Positions 13,254-18,914 of a DNA stretch of 18,914 nucleotides are shown one piece after another; within the stretch, counting starts at the first letter, position 1; each line of letters opens with the position of its first letter. This stretch comes from Nitrospiraceae bacterium. GTDB taxonomy: Bacteria; Nitrospirota; Nitrospiria; Nitrospirales; UBA8639. Where the stretch lies: the NCBI GenBank assembly GCA_003523945.1, contig DOFS01000442.1, positions 1 to 18,914 on the forward strand, written 5' to 3'. Position numbers and translations under genes: made by a program. Below the pieces are notes generated by a model. It was not told where the DNA came from. It saw nothing but the letters and a program-made list of their open reading frames with translations, and made no database searches.

Positions 13254-15125
13254 TTGAAAACCATTGTCAAATTATTATTAAGTGTGCTGTTCATCTTTCT
13301 ATTGCAGTCAGGAATCGCGTTGGGTGTGGATGTCAAGTCGTTACCGGCGACTGATGGTCAGACAAGCCAGGATATTTTCTACCAAACTCCCGGAACGATT
13401 CAGGGGCCATCGGCAGCTGAGACCTTCCAGGACTATTCGACCTATCCTCTAGTGGATAACCGGTTGGTCGTGTGGTTTGTGACTCAGCAGCACACGTATT
13501 TCGGGGGATTTGTCTTATCTATTCCCTTATTTTGTCTGTTATTAGAATTCTTAGGAATCACGCGAAAACAGAAGGCATCCAAAGAGAAGTTTGATGGATT
13601 GGCGCATGATATTTTGCGCGTGGCATTGTTGTCGCTGTCCATTACCGCCTTATTAGGCTGTCTTATGCTCATGACCTTTGTGACTCTTTACCCAGGGTTT
13701 ATGAGTTACATGGCAGCGACCTTTAAACCGGTCATGCCGGTGTATGCGACGGTGTTTGTGAGTGAAGCCTTTCTGTTGGCACTCTATTATTACACCTGGG
13801 ATTATCTCAAAACCCCGGCAGCGAAGTGGGTCCATATGACTCTTGGTGTTCTTTCAAATGCAACCGGAGTGCTTTTGTTGTTGTTAGCGAATTCATGGGC
13901 TTCGTTTATGATGGCACCGGCCGGCGTGGATGCCCAAGGTCATTTTTTAGGGAACGTGTGGCATCTTCTGCATTCTCCATTATGGAATCCACTGAATACC
14001 CACCGCTTTTTGGCGGATATCATGTCAGGTGGCGCAGTGGTAGTCGCCTATGCGACCTACCGGTTTTTCATGGCAAAAACATCTGAGGACCGGGCGTATT
14101 ACGATTGGGTCGGACATGTCTTTATTGTGGTTGTGGTCTGTGCGCTTCTCCCCATGCCACTTGCAGGTTACTGGTTGATGCGGTCTGTGTTTGAGTTCAG
14201 ACAAACTATGGGCATGGCGATGATGGGGGGCATGTTGTCGTGGTTGTTTGTTCTTCAAGCCATTATGGTTGGGGTCTTATTTTTAGGGATTAACTATTAC
14301 ATCTGGCAATCATTGGCCCGTCTTCAGGGTGGTGAACGCTTTCATCCACATTTCAAGGCGATTCTCTTTACCTTGATGGTTTGTTTCCTCGTGTGGTTTA
14401 CGCCGCATACCATTGCGATGAGTGGCAGTGAAATGAAGGCCATGGGCGCCGCACAGCATCCGGTCATTGGGCAGTTTGGTGTGATGTCTGCGAAAAATGG
14501 TGCGGTTAACGTCATGATCTGTTTGACCGCTCTGAGTTATATTCTCTATCGGCGAGCCAATTATGTGATGACAGTATCGTGGGCATCCAAGGGAAATATC
14601 TTTCTCATGTGGTTGTTCCTCATGGGGATTGCCAATATTGTGTGGTTGGCCATTTACGGATTTTATATTCCGGCAAATGTTCGCGTGGGCCTTTCTTATC
14701 CTCAAGGGATGACGACCGCGACTGTGGTGGTGGGAGGATTGTTGTTGAATCGCTTCTTGTTGCGAGGCGCTCACATAAACGGGCCTGTCCATTGGGGACG
14801 AATTACCCCGCGTGGAATCGTTGCGTTGTTTGTCGTGGCTGCCGCCTTTACATGGGTGATGGGGTTGATGGGGTATATCCGGTCCGTTGGCCGATTAGAG
14901 TGGCATATCTCTGAATTAATGCCTGATCGTTCCTCGTGGGCATTTACCCCTTCACTAGGATTTGCGGCGAAAATGGTCACCCTTAATATGATTGTTTTTT
15001 GGTCATCAGTTTTTTTCGTGTTTTGGCTTAGCCGACGGGATCAACAAGTGGTAGAGCGGCGAACGGCTGAATTTGCAAGGCCTTCTCCGGTTATTCAGGT
15101 CATTTCAGAAGAGGAATCTGCGTGA
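13254..15125 (+). CDS. Cytochrome bd-like oxidase subunit I (CydA-related), long divergent form
   Basis: The TTG-started protein has 623 residues, about 100 longer than E. coli CydA. A leader helix (1-24) and a 50-residue periplasmic stretch precede the core. Motifs run in CydA order: TQQHTYFGGFVLSIP (His80), a helix with Glu171 (VFVSEAFLLAL), ANSWASFMMAPAG, NPLNTHRFLADIMSGG (His250), FRQTMGMAMMGG, FTPHTIAMSG and GLMGYIRSVGRLEW near the end. The last parallels the GWxxxExGRxPW signature of CydA. About 13 helices are visible. No CydA Q-loop sequence and no CydB gene are evident. Nitrospira genomes are known to carry several such divergent bd-like proteins, some proposed to act as terminal oxidases. 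Heme ligands cannot be assigned safely by eye. Its stop overlaps the next start by one base. Confidence 0.8.
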   Translation: MKTIVKLLLSVLFIFLLQSGIALGVDVKSLPATDGQTSQDIFYQTPGTIQGPSAAETFQDYSTYPLVDNRLVVWFVTQQHTYFGGFVLSIPLFCLLLEFLGITRKQKASKEKFDGLAHDILRVALLSLSITALLGCLMLMTFVTLYPGFMSYMAATFKPVMPVYATVFVSEAFLLALYYYTWDYLKTPAAKWVHMTLGVLSNATGVLLLLLANSWASFMMAPAGVDAQGHFLGNVWHLLHSPLWNPLNTHRFLADIMSGGAVVVAYATYRFFMAKTSEDRAYYDWVGHVFIVVVVCALLPMPLAGYWLMRSVFEFRQTMGMAMMGGMLSWLFVLQAIMVGVLFLGINYYIWQSLARLQGGERFHPHFKAILFTLMVCFLVWFTPHTIAMSGSEMKAMGAAQHPVIGQFGVMSAKNGAVNVMICLTALSYILYRRANYVMTVSWASKGNIFLMWLFLMGIANIVWLAIYGFYIPANVRVGLSYPQGMTTATVVVGGLLLNRFLLRGAHINGPVHWGRITPRGIVALFVVAAAFTWVMGLMGYIRSVGRLEWHISELMPDRSSWAFTPSLGFAAKMVTLNMIVFWSSVFFVFWLSRRDQQVVERRTAEFARPSPVIQVISEEESA

Positions 15126-15832
15126 TGAGCGTCTGTCTTAAAAAACACCATAGACTGAAGGATTCGAAGAAAAATCGAGTCCCAGCTTTTTTTTGGGCAT
15201 GTTTGGTGATGGGCATCATGGTAAATGGAAGTAGTATCGTGTTTGCCCAAGAAGTCATAAGCACAAGTCCTTCCGAAAGTACGATGGTTTTGGAAAATTT
15301 TCAAAAACCTGATGCTAAAGGATTTCCTCAGGGATGGGAGGCGCAACGGAGTACGGTCACTGCCCATGAAACCTACACGATTCAAGAGGAGGATGGGATT
15401 TTTTTCCTATCCGCAAAGAACGCTAATCAACGGGTCTATACCAAACAGATGACATGGGATCCGAAACAATACCCTATTCTGACCTGGCGTTGGCGTGTGC
15501 AGCGAATTCCCGATAATGCCGATTTTCTGGCCGCGATTTATCCGTCGTTGGATGTCGACTTAATGTTTATTCCTGTGAATACGAAATACGTGTGGAGTGC
15601 AACGCTTCCTGTAGGATCAGTTAAAGAGGGAGGCATGTTTAGCTCCACAGAAATTGTTATTCGTAGCGGGACTGAAGCTCTTGGGCAGTGGGTTGAGGAA
15701 CGGGTTAACGTGTATGAGGATTTTTTGAAGATCCATGACCATGAGCCGGCACCCCAGGCATGGGGCATTTCTTTGTTGGGGGGGGCAGGCGTGGAGGTGG
15801 ACTTTGGCTCTATCCAGGTTCAGTCAGAGTAA
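15125..15832 (+). CDS. Exported DUF3047-family protein
   Basis: ATG 15125 overlaps the oxidase stop by one base and gives 235 residues. A GTG one codon earlier is possible. The N-terminus is basic, with a hydrophobic segment ending IVFA before QEV at about residue 41, so the protein is probably periplasmic. The remainder has DUF3047 features in order: LENFQKPDAKGFPQGWEAQR, then YPILTWRWRVQRIP, then TKYVWSATLPVGS, then IVIRSGTEALGQWVEERVNV and YEDFLKIH. The fold resembles a jelly-roll binding domain. The family has no established function. The one-base overlap with the oxidase gene makes it a strong candidate for a dedicated accessory or periplasmic partner of that complex. Confidence 0.78.
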   Translation: MSVCLKKHHRLKDSKKNRVPAFFWACLVMGIMVNGSSIVFAQEVISTSPSESTMVLENFQKPDAKGFPQGWEAQRSTVTAHETYTIQEEDGIFFLSAKNANQRVYTKQMTWDPKQYPILTWRWRVQRIPDNADFLAAIYPSLDVDLMFIPVNTKYVWSATLPVGSVKEGGMFSSTEIVIRSGTEALGQWVEERVNVYEDFLKIHDHEPAPQAWGISLLGGAGVEVDFGSIQVQSE

Positions 15833-15868
15833 TCCCATGTTGAATCGGTCGGTTAGTGAGGAGCTGCT

Positions 15869-16240
15869 GTGACCGCGTCGAGAATTTTTGATGTCCTCCT
15901 GGGAATCCTAGGTTTAGGGACAGTGGGGCTCTTGATCGGGGTCCTTATGGGAGAGGGGTGGCTTCCTGTCGCAATAGCATTGGGAGCTCTTCTTGGCGCA
16001 GGGGTAGGCTTAGTCGGCGGACGAGGATTTTTTTTGAGTATTTTTATCGGAACCATTTTGGGTGGATTGTTGGCCTTAGGAGTGAGTGGAACCGAGGCTG
16101 TGACCGTGGGGGCGGCGTCAGGGGCGGCGATGGGTGGGTTTCTGGGGATTTGGATTTCGATGCTTATAGAGACGTGGCGACAACGGAATCAAACCGTTCC
16201 TGAGTCCGACACAAAGCACGATAGTCATTTACAACCGTAA
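15869..16240 (+). CDS. Small glycine-rich membrane protein
   Basis: The GTG-started, 123-residue protein has GAGGAG (15858-15863) five bases upstream, which supports this start. Four hydrophobic, glycine-rich segments (about 6-27, 32-50, 53-71, 77-98) contain repeated small-residue spacing such as ALGALLGAGVGLVGG and GAASGAAMGGFLG. This glycine-zipper pattern allows close helix packing or oligomers. The C-terminal 25 residues are polar. I recognise no named family. It lies 36 bases after the DUF3047 gene and 50 before the next SUMF1-like gene, in the same direction, so it is probably in the same operon. Confidence 0.7.
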   Translation: MTASRIFDVLLGILGLGTVGLLIGVLMGEGWLPVAIALGALLGAGVGLVGGRGFFLSIFIGTILGGLLALGVSGTEAVTVGAASGAAMGGFLGIWISMLIETWRQRNQTVPESDTKHDSHLQP

Positions 16241-16290
16241 TCAATCTGAAGCATCGAGGTAATTGTGTCGAAGCGAGAGGCAAGGTAGTC

Positions 16291-17211
16291 ATGGAAAATC
16301 AACGTGTCCTCATCGGGTCCATTTTATTTGTATTCGGCTCTTTTATCATGATGATCGTGATGCTGATTTTTATGACCTATAAAGGGAAAAAAGAGTTGGA
16401 GGTTTTGTCGGCCGGCGAATCCGCGAAAGTCCGGGTATTGCAACCGATGCCCACGCAAGATTTTTCTATGTATAAAACGCTCGTCGGGGATGATAATCGG
16501 GAAATGGTTGAAATTCCTGAAGGGCCATTTACCATGGGTATTGGTGATGGAGACCCTGATGAGGGGCCACCGCATCCGGTATACCTCCAGCCATTTTACA
16601 TCGATCTTAAAGAGGTGACGCAGGCTGATTATGAGCGGTACATCAAGATGACAAAACGGGATAAGCCTAAAGTTCCTGTCTTTGAAGATGATGTCGCCAA
16701 GTTGGTCGCCCCGGACTATCCGGTGGTGGCGGTGACGTGGAACGATGCGTTTGGGTATTGTCGGTGGGCTGGAAAGCGGTTGCCGACCGAAGCGGAATGG
16801 GAAAAAGCGGCAAGGGGAGAGAGTAAGCGGCGTTATCCATGGGGTGATAAGTTTGATTATCAATTTGCTAATGTTGACGGGGAAGAGGATGGCTTTCAGT
16901 ATTTAGCTCCCGTAGGATCCTTCGAGGTAGGAAGAAGTCCATTCGGACTCTATGATGCTACCGGCAATGTGGCAGAGTGGGTCATGGATAGTTATTCCCC
17001 AGACTATTATCAGCAAGCACCATATCGCGATCCCCCTGGTCCAAAAGACGACTCTGTGGATAAAGTCATTCGTGGGGGTTCATGGCGTGAGTCTCGAATA
17101 GGCGCCAGGGTTACCAAGCGTTTTTCAGCTAAAATGTGGAGGAATGATGCTAGTGTCGGCTTCCGGTGCGCCAAAGATCCTCCGACTACTGAGACTCCTC
17201 AATCCTTTTAG
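16291..17211 (+). CDS. Membrane-anchored SUMF1-fold protein, probably non-catalytic (second copy)
   Basis: The protein has 306 residues. A membrane helix (about 7-29) and a linker lead to the SUMF1 domain from EMVEIPEGPFTMG (71-83) to GFRC (Cys293). The core shows CRWAGKRLPTEAEWEKAARG (Cys157), YPWGDKF, ATGNVAEWVMDSY and IRGGSWRESR. Only these two family cysteines are present in the whole protein, so the catalytic cysteine pair of formylglycine-generating enzyme is missing after RGGSW. The anchor places the domain in the periplasm. Compared with the copy at 1323 it shares the core but differs in loops and keeps the more usual RGGSW. It is probably the eighth gene of the operon; the next SUMF1-like gene follows after 85 bases. 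Confidence 0.85.
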   Translation: MENQRVLIGSILFVFGSFIMMIVMLIFMTYKGKKELEVLSAGESAKVRVLQPMPTQDFSMYKTLVGDDNREMVEIPEGPFTMGIGDGDPDEGPPHPVYLQPFYIDLKEVTQADYERYIKMTKRDKPKVPVFEDDVAKLVAPDYPVVAVTWNDAFGYCRWAGKRLPTEAEWEKAARGESKRRYPWGDKFDYQFANVDGEEDGFQYLAPVGSFEVGRSPFGLYDATGNVAEWVMDSYSPDYYQQAPYRDPPGPKDDSVDKVIRGGSWRESRIGARVTKRFSAKMWRNDASVGFRCAKDPPTTETPQSF

Positions 17212-17296
17212 ACGTGACATCTGTCTCTCACTAGGGGGAAAGAGCGCTCATGCCTTCTCCGTAAAAATTTTCTAAATGGTTCAGAAATAGCGAAAC

Positions 17297-18169
17297 ATGG
17301 ACGGTCGATTTAAATTAATTTTTCTGATTGCGGTCCTGTTTATGACCGGCCTGCCGTTGTTAGGCATTTTGAAAGGCACCGATTCTCCTCCCACCCTCCC
17401 GGATCCGGATCCCCAGTCCCTACCATCTTCGACATCTGAGCCGTCCATCGATTCGGTGGGTTCTGCTCCCGAAATGGGAAGCGAAATGGTTGAAATACCT
17501 AGAGGGGAATTCATTCTTGGTAGTAATGAAGGTGGATTTAATGAAAAGCCTGCTCACGTTGCTAATCTAGAGGCATACTGGATTGATCGGTATGAAGTCA
17601 TCTACAAAAGTTATATGGAATTTGTGGAAGCTACCGGACATCGGCAACCAGGCCCCCCATCCCGCTATGCCAAAAAGCTGGGATTGCTAAGAGGACCTTA
17701 TCAGCCGATTACCTATGTGTCCTGGAGCGATGCGAATGACTATTGTCAATGGAAAGGGAAGCGTCTCCCCACCGAACAGGAATGGGAAAAAGCGATGCGA
17801 GGGACAGATGGACGGACCTGGCCGTGGGGTGAGGGTCTGAACGGACATCCCGCCAATTTTGCGGGAGAGGGCGACGGGTTTGAGGTGTCGGCCCCTGTAG
17901 GGTCGTTTCCTCTTGATCAAAGTGTGTACGGGGTCTATGACGGGGCAGGAAATGTTATGGAATGGACAGATAATTGGTACGTTGAGGATCTATACCTACA
18001 GAAAAATTCTGTTTTGCAGGAAGGTGAGCGACCAACTTCAACTTACAAAACAATGAGAGGCAGTGGCTATACAAGCCGAGGCGTCGATCTCCGGATCACC
18101 AATAGAAGTTTTATGGTTCCTGATTTTCGAGATGAGACGATCGGTTTCAGGTGCGCGCGATCAGATTGA
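17297..18169 (+). CDS. Membrane-anchored SUMF1-fold protein, probably non-catalytic (third copy)
   Basis: The 290-residue protein has a membrane helix or signal (about 5-25) and a Pro/Ser-rich linker (about 30-60) before the SUMF1 domain from EMVEIPRGEFILGS (63-76) to GFRC (Cys286). It shows YCQWKGKRLPTEQEWEKAMRG (Cys150), WPWGEG, GAGNVMEWTDNWY and MRGSGYTSRG. The usual RGGSW is altered to RGSGY and no further cysteine is present, making it the most degenerate of the three copies at the expected active site. The ribosome binding site is weak. It is the last gene of the likely operon; only a weak AT hairpin (ACAAAAT at 18171-18177 with ATTTTGT at 18187-18193) follows, and a micro-gene runs toward it from the other strand. 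Confidence 0.82.
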   Translation: MDGRFKLIFLIAVLFMTGLPLLGILKGTDSPPTLPDPDPQSLPSSTSEPSIDSVGSAPEMGSEMVEIPRGEFILGSNEGGFNEKPAHVANLEAYWIDRYEVIYKSYMEFVEATGHRQPGPPSRYAKKLGLLRGPYQPITYVSWSDANDYCQWKGKRLPTEQEWEKAMRGTDGRTWPWGEGLNGHPANFAGEGDGFEVSAPVGSFPLDQSVYGVYDGAGNVMEWTDNWYVEDLYLQKNSVLQEGERPTSTYKTMRGSGYTSRGVDLRITNRSFMVPDFRDETIGFRCARSD

Positions 18170-18213
18170 GACAAAATGCCACTAGTATTTTGTATGAAGA
18201 CAAATGGAAAAAA

Positions 18214-18318
18214 TCAAAGGAAATCAAAATAGTAGAGGATGAGAAAGACGGCCAAGAGAATATTGACAACCATTCCGGCCAAAACTATAATGTCGAACAC
18301 TTTTGCATTTGTACGCAT
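18214..18318 (-). CDS. 34-residue single-helix membrane microprotein
   Basis: On the - strand, ATG at 18318 to TGA at 18214 encodes MRTNAKVFDIIVLAGMVV followed by a hydrophobic stretch ending YYFDFL: a basic start, one membrane helix (about 8-30) and a short polar end. GAGGG (18330-18326) lies seven bases upstream of the start, and a promoter-like pair lies about 40 bases further upstream. No family is recognised. It is convergent with the last SUMF1-like gene, with 44 bases between the stops. Length, hydrophobic profile and signals are typical of small subunits or regulators of membrane complexes, but the role is unknown. Confidence 0.6.
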   Translation of the reverse strand: MRTNAKVFDIIVLAGMVVNILLAVFLILYYFDFL

Positions 18319-18353
18319 GAGTAATCCCTCGTTTTACGTGATCAATAAATATT

Positions 18354-18383
18354 TGAATACCACGAAAAATTATATTGTGTCAA
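18354..18383 (-). promoter_or_regulatory. Promoter for the - strand microprotein gene
   Basis: Read on the - strand, consensus TTGACA (18383-18378) is followed after 18 bases by TATTCA (18359-18354), with a TG one base before the -10 as in extended -10 promoters. It would start transcription near 18347, about 30 bases before the start codon. Confidence 0.5.
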
Positions 18384-18461
18384 TGAAGTTTATTAGGGGA
18401 AACCATTTAAGTTTTGAATCAGAATTTATTGGATGCGAATTAAGCACAGGGAGGATTTAAA

Positions 18462-18596
18462 ATGGGTGATTCGACCGCCGTCATAAGAGAATCAACTGAG
18501 TTGGAAACCAAAATAGGTAAAGCAATTTTTTATCTGACCTGCTGTGTAAGCTTGTGGTTCTTCTATTGGTTTTCGGGTATTCAATGCCCTTGCTAA
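18462..18596 (+). CDS. 44-residue single-helix membrane microprotein ending in CPC
   Basis: AGGGAGG (18448-18454) sits seven bases before ATG 18462. The product starts with a polar, amphipathic segment (MGDSTAVIRESTELETK), then has a hydrophobic helix (about 21-37) containing CC, and ends GIQCPC. The predicted topology is one membrane helix; the C-terminal Cys-Pro-Cys could bind a metal or form a disulfide. No family is recognised. The codon pattern and ribosome site look genuine, and it is followed 61 bases later by another micro-gene on the same strand. Confidence 0.62.
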   Translation: MGDSTAVIRESTELETKIGKAIFYLTCCVSLWFFYWFSGIQCPC

Positions 18597-18657
18597 AAAG
18601 CATGACTTTCAAAAAGACAAACAATCATTTAATTCTCTTAGACCCAAGGAGGAGCGC

Positions 18658-18774
18658 ATGCAGACAGTTCTGTATGTCATAGTTTCATTGGTAATATGTT
18701 TTGTGTATTTCCAGGCGTTAGATTATGTTCTGATGGATGCCCAGGGACTCGATTATTTCTACATGTTCCGTTAG
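18658..18774 (+). CDS. 38-residue single-helix membrane microprotein
   Basis: AAGGAGG (18646-18652) lies five bases before ATG 18658. The product begins MQTVLYVIVSLVICFVYF, a single membrane helix (about 3-20), and ends with an aromatic, polar tail rich in Asp and Tyr (LDYFYMFR). No family is recognised. It resembles in size the small subunits found with respiratory membrane complexes, but it does not match CydX or CcoQ by eye. The same-strand neighbours suggest one transcript. Confidence 0.62.
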   Translation: MQTVLYVIVSLVICFVYFQALDYVLMDAQGLDYFYMFR

Positions 18775-18874
18775 GGGAAGTGATTCCAATTTTTAGTCCT
18801 GCAATGGCAATCGAAAATTTAATAGTAAATTTGATGGTTACAAACACAACACGTTTTCACAAGGAGGTAGGCCA

Positions 18875-18914
18875 ATGGGTCGCCTGTTTATCCAAATGAC
18901 CCGGGTGAAGAAAA
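18875..18914 (+). CDS. Start of a gene cut by the window end
   Basis: A full AAGGAGGT (18861-18868) lies six bases before ATG 18875. Only MGRLFIQMTRVKK is visible before the window ends. The basic start suggests a membrane-directed or exported protein following the two microproteins. No product can be named. Confidence 0.55.
   Translation, partial: MGRLFIQMTRVKK

Noticed and set aside
13254..15125. Assigning a heme-copper type binuclear centre to the bd-like protein
   Set aside because: Several histidines are present, but the spacing of CuB ligands could not be matched with confidence by eye.
16291..18169. Annotation as active formylglycine-generating enzymes
   Set aside because: Both proteins lack the catalytic cysteine pair, and no sulfatase gene is in the window.
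18239..18460. 73-residue frame on the + strand
   Set aside because: No ribosome binding site at a usable distance and no family or membrane pattern; it is antisense to a better supported - strand microprotein gene with promoter and ribosome site.
18696..18899. 67-residue frame on the + strand, including a GTG start at 18780
   Set aside because: It overlaps the 38-residue gene and the start of the next gene, both of which have stronger Shine-Dalgarno sites.

Overview
The window reads as part of a chromosome of a Nitrospirota-type chemolithotroph, most likely a relative of Nitrospira. That is an inference from gene content: a cytochrome bd-like oxidase outside the usual CydAB pair, a PCP-reductase-family protein, many exported SUMF1-like and HEAT proteins, and a multicopper oxidase relative. 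The base composition is close to even. No phage, insertion sequence, CRISPR array, tRNA or rRNA was seen. All large genes lie on the + strand; one micro-gene lies on the - strand.

Layout. (1) 1-842: C-terminal part of a multicopper-oxidase-like protein, closed by an intrinsic terminator at 871-903. (2) 1146-2273: a promoter, a structured leader and a membrane-anchored SUMF1-like protein. (3) 2637-6546: a tight four-gene set of two paralogous cupredoxin-like periplasmic proteins, a LolA-like exported protein and an exported HEAT-repeat protein, followed at 6693-8630 by an exported thioredoxin-fold protein of the YyaL/SSP411 family. (4) 8749-9784: a single-gene unit with a near-consensus promoter, a perfect ribosome binding site and a strong terminator, encoding a third cupredoxin-like paralogue. 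(5) 9822-18169: a probable nine-gene operon encoding an O-methyltransferase, a DUF420/CtaM-like oxidase assembly protein, a zinc-ribbon PCP_red protein, an unrecognised membrane protein, a cytochrome bd-like oxidase subunit I, a DUF3047 protein, a small glycine-rich membrane protein and two more SUMF1-like proteins. (6) 18170-18914: an AT-rich stretch with three very short membrane-protein genes (one of them on the - strand) and the first codons of another gene, three of the four with near-perfect Shine-Dalgarno sequences.

How it may work together (inference). The oxidase-like subunit in the inner membrane has no CydB beside it. It is instead preceded, one base away, by an unknown multi-pass protein of CydB-like size. 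It is surrounded by membrane or periplasmic proteins with conserved Cys/His/Met sets that look like copper sites, by assembly-type proteins (DUF420, thioredoxin fold) and by scaffold-type proteins (HEAT repeats, SUMF1-like lectin folds). All three SUMF1-like proteins lack the catalytic cysteine pair of formylglycine-generating enzyme. The simplest reading is a dedicated, largely undescribed respiratory or electron-transfer complex at the inner membrane with periplasmic copper-protein partners. Its substrate cannot be told from the sequence.
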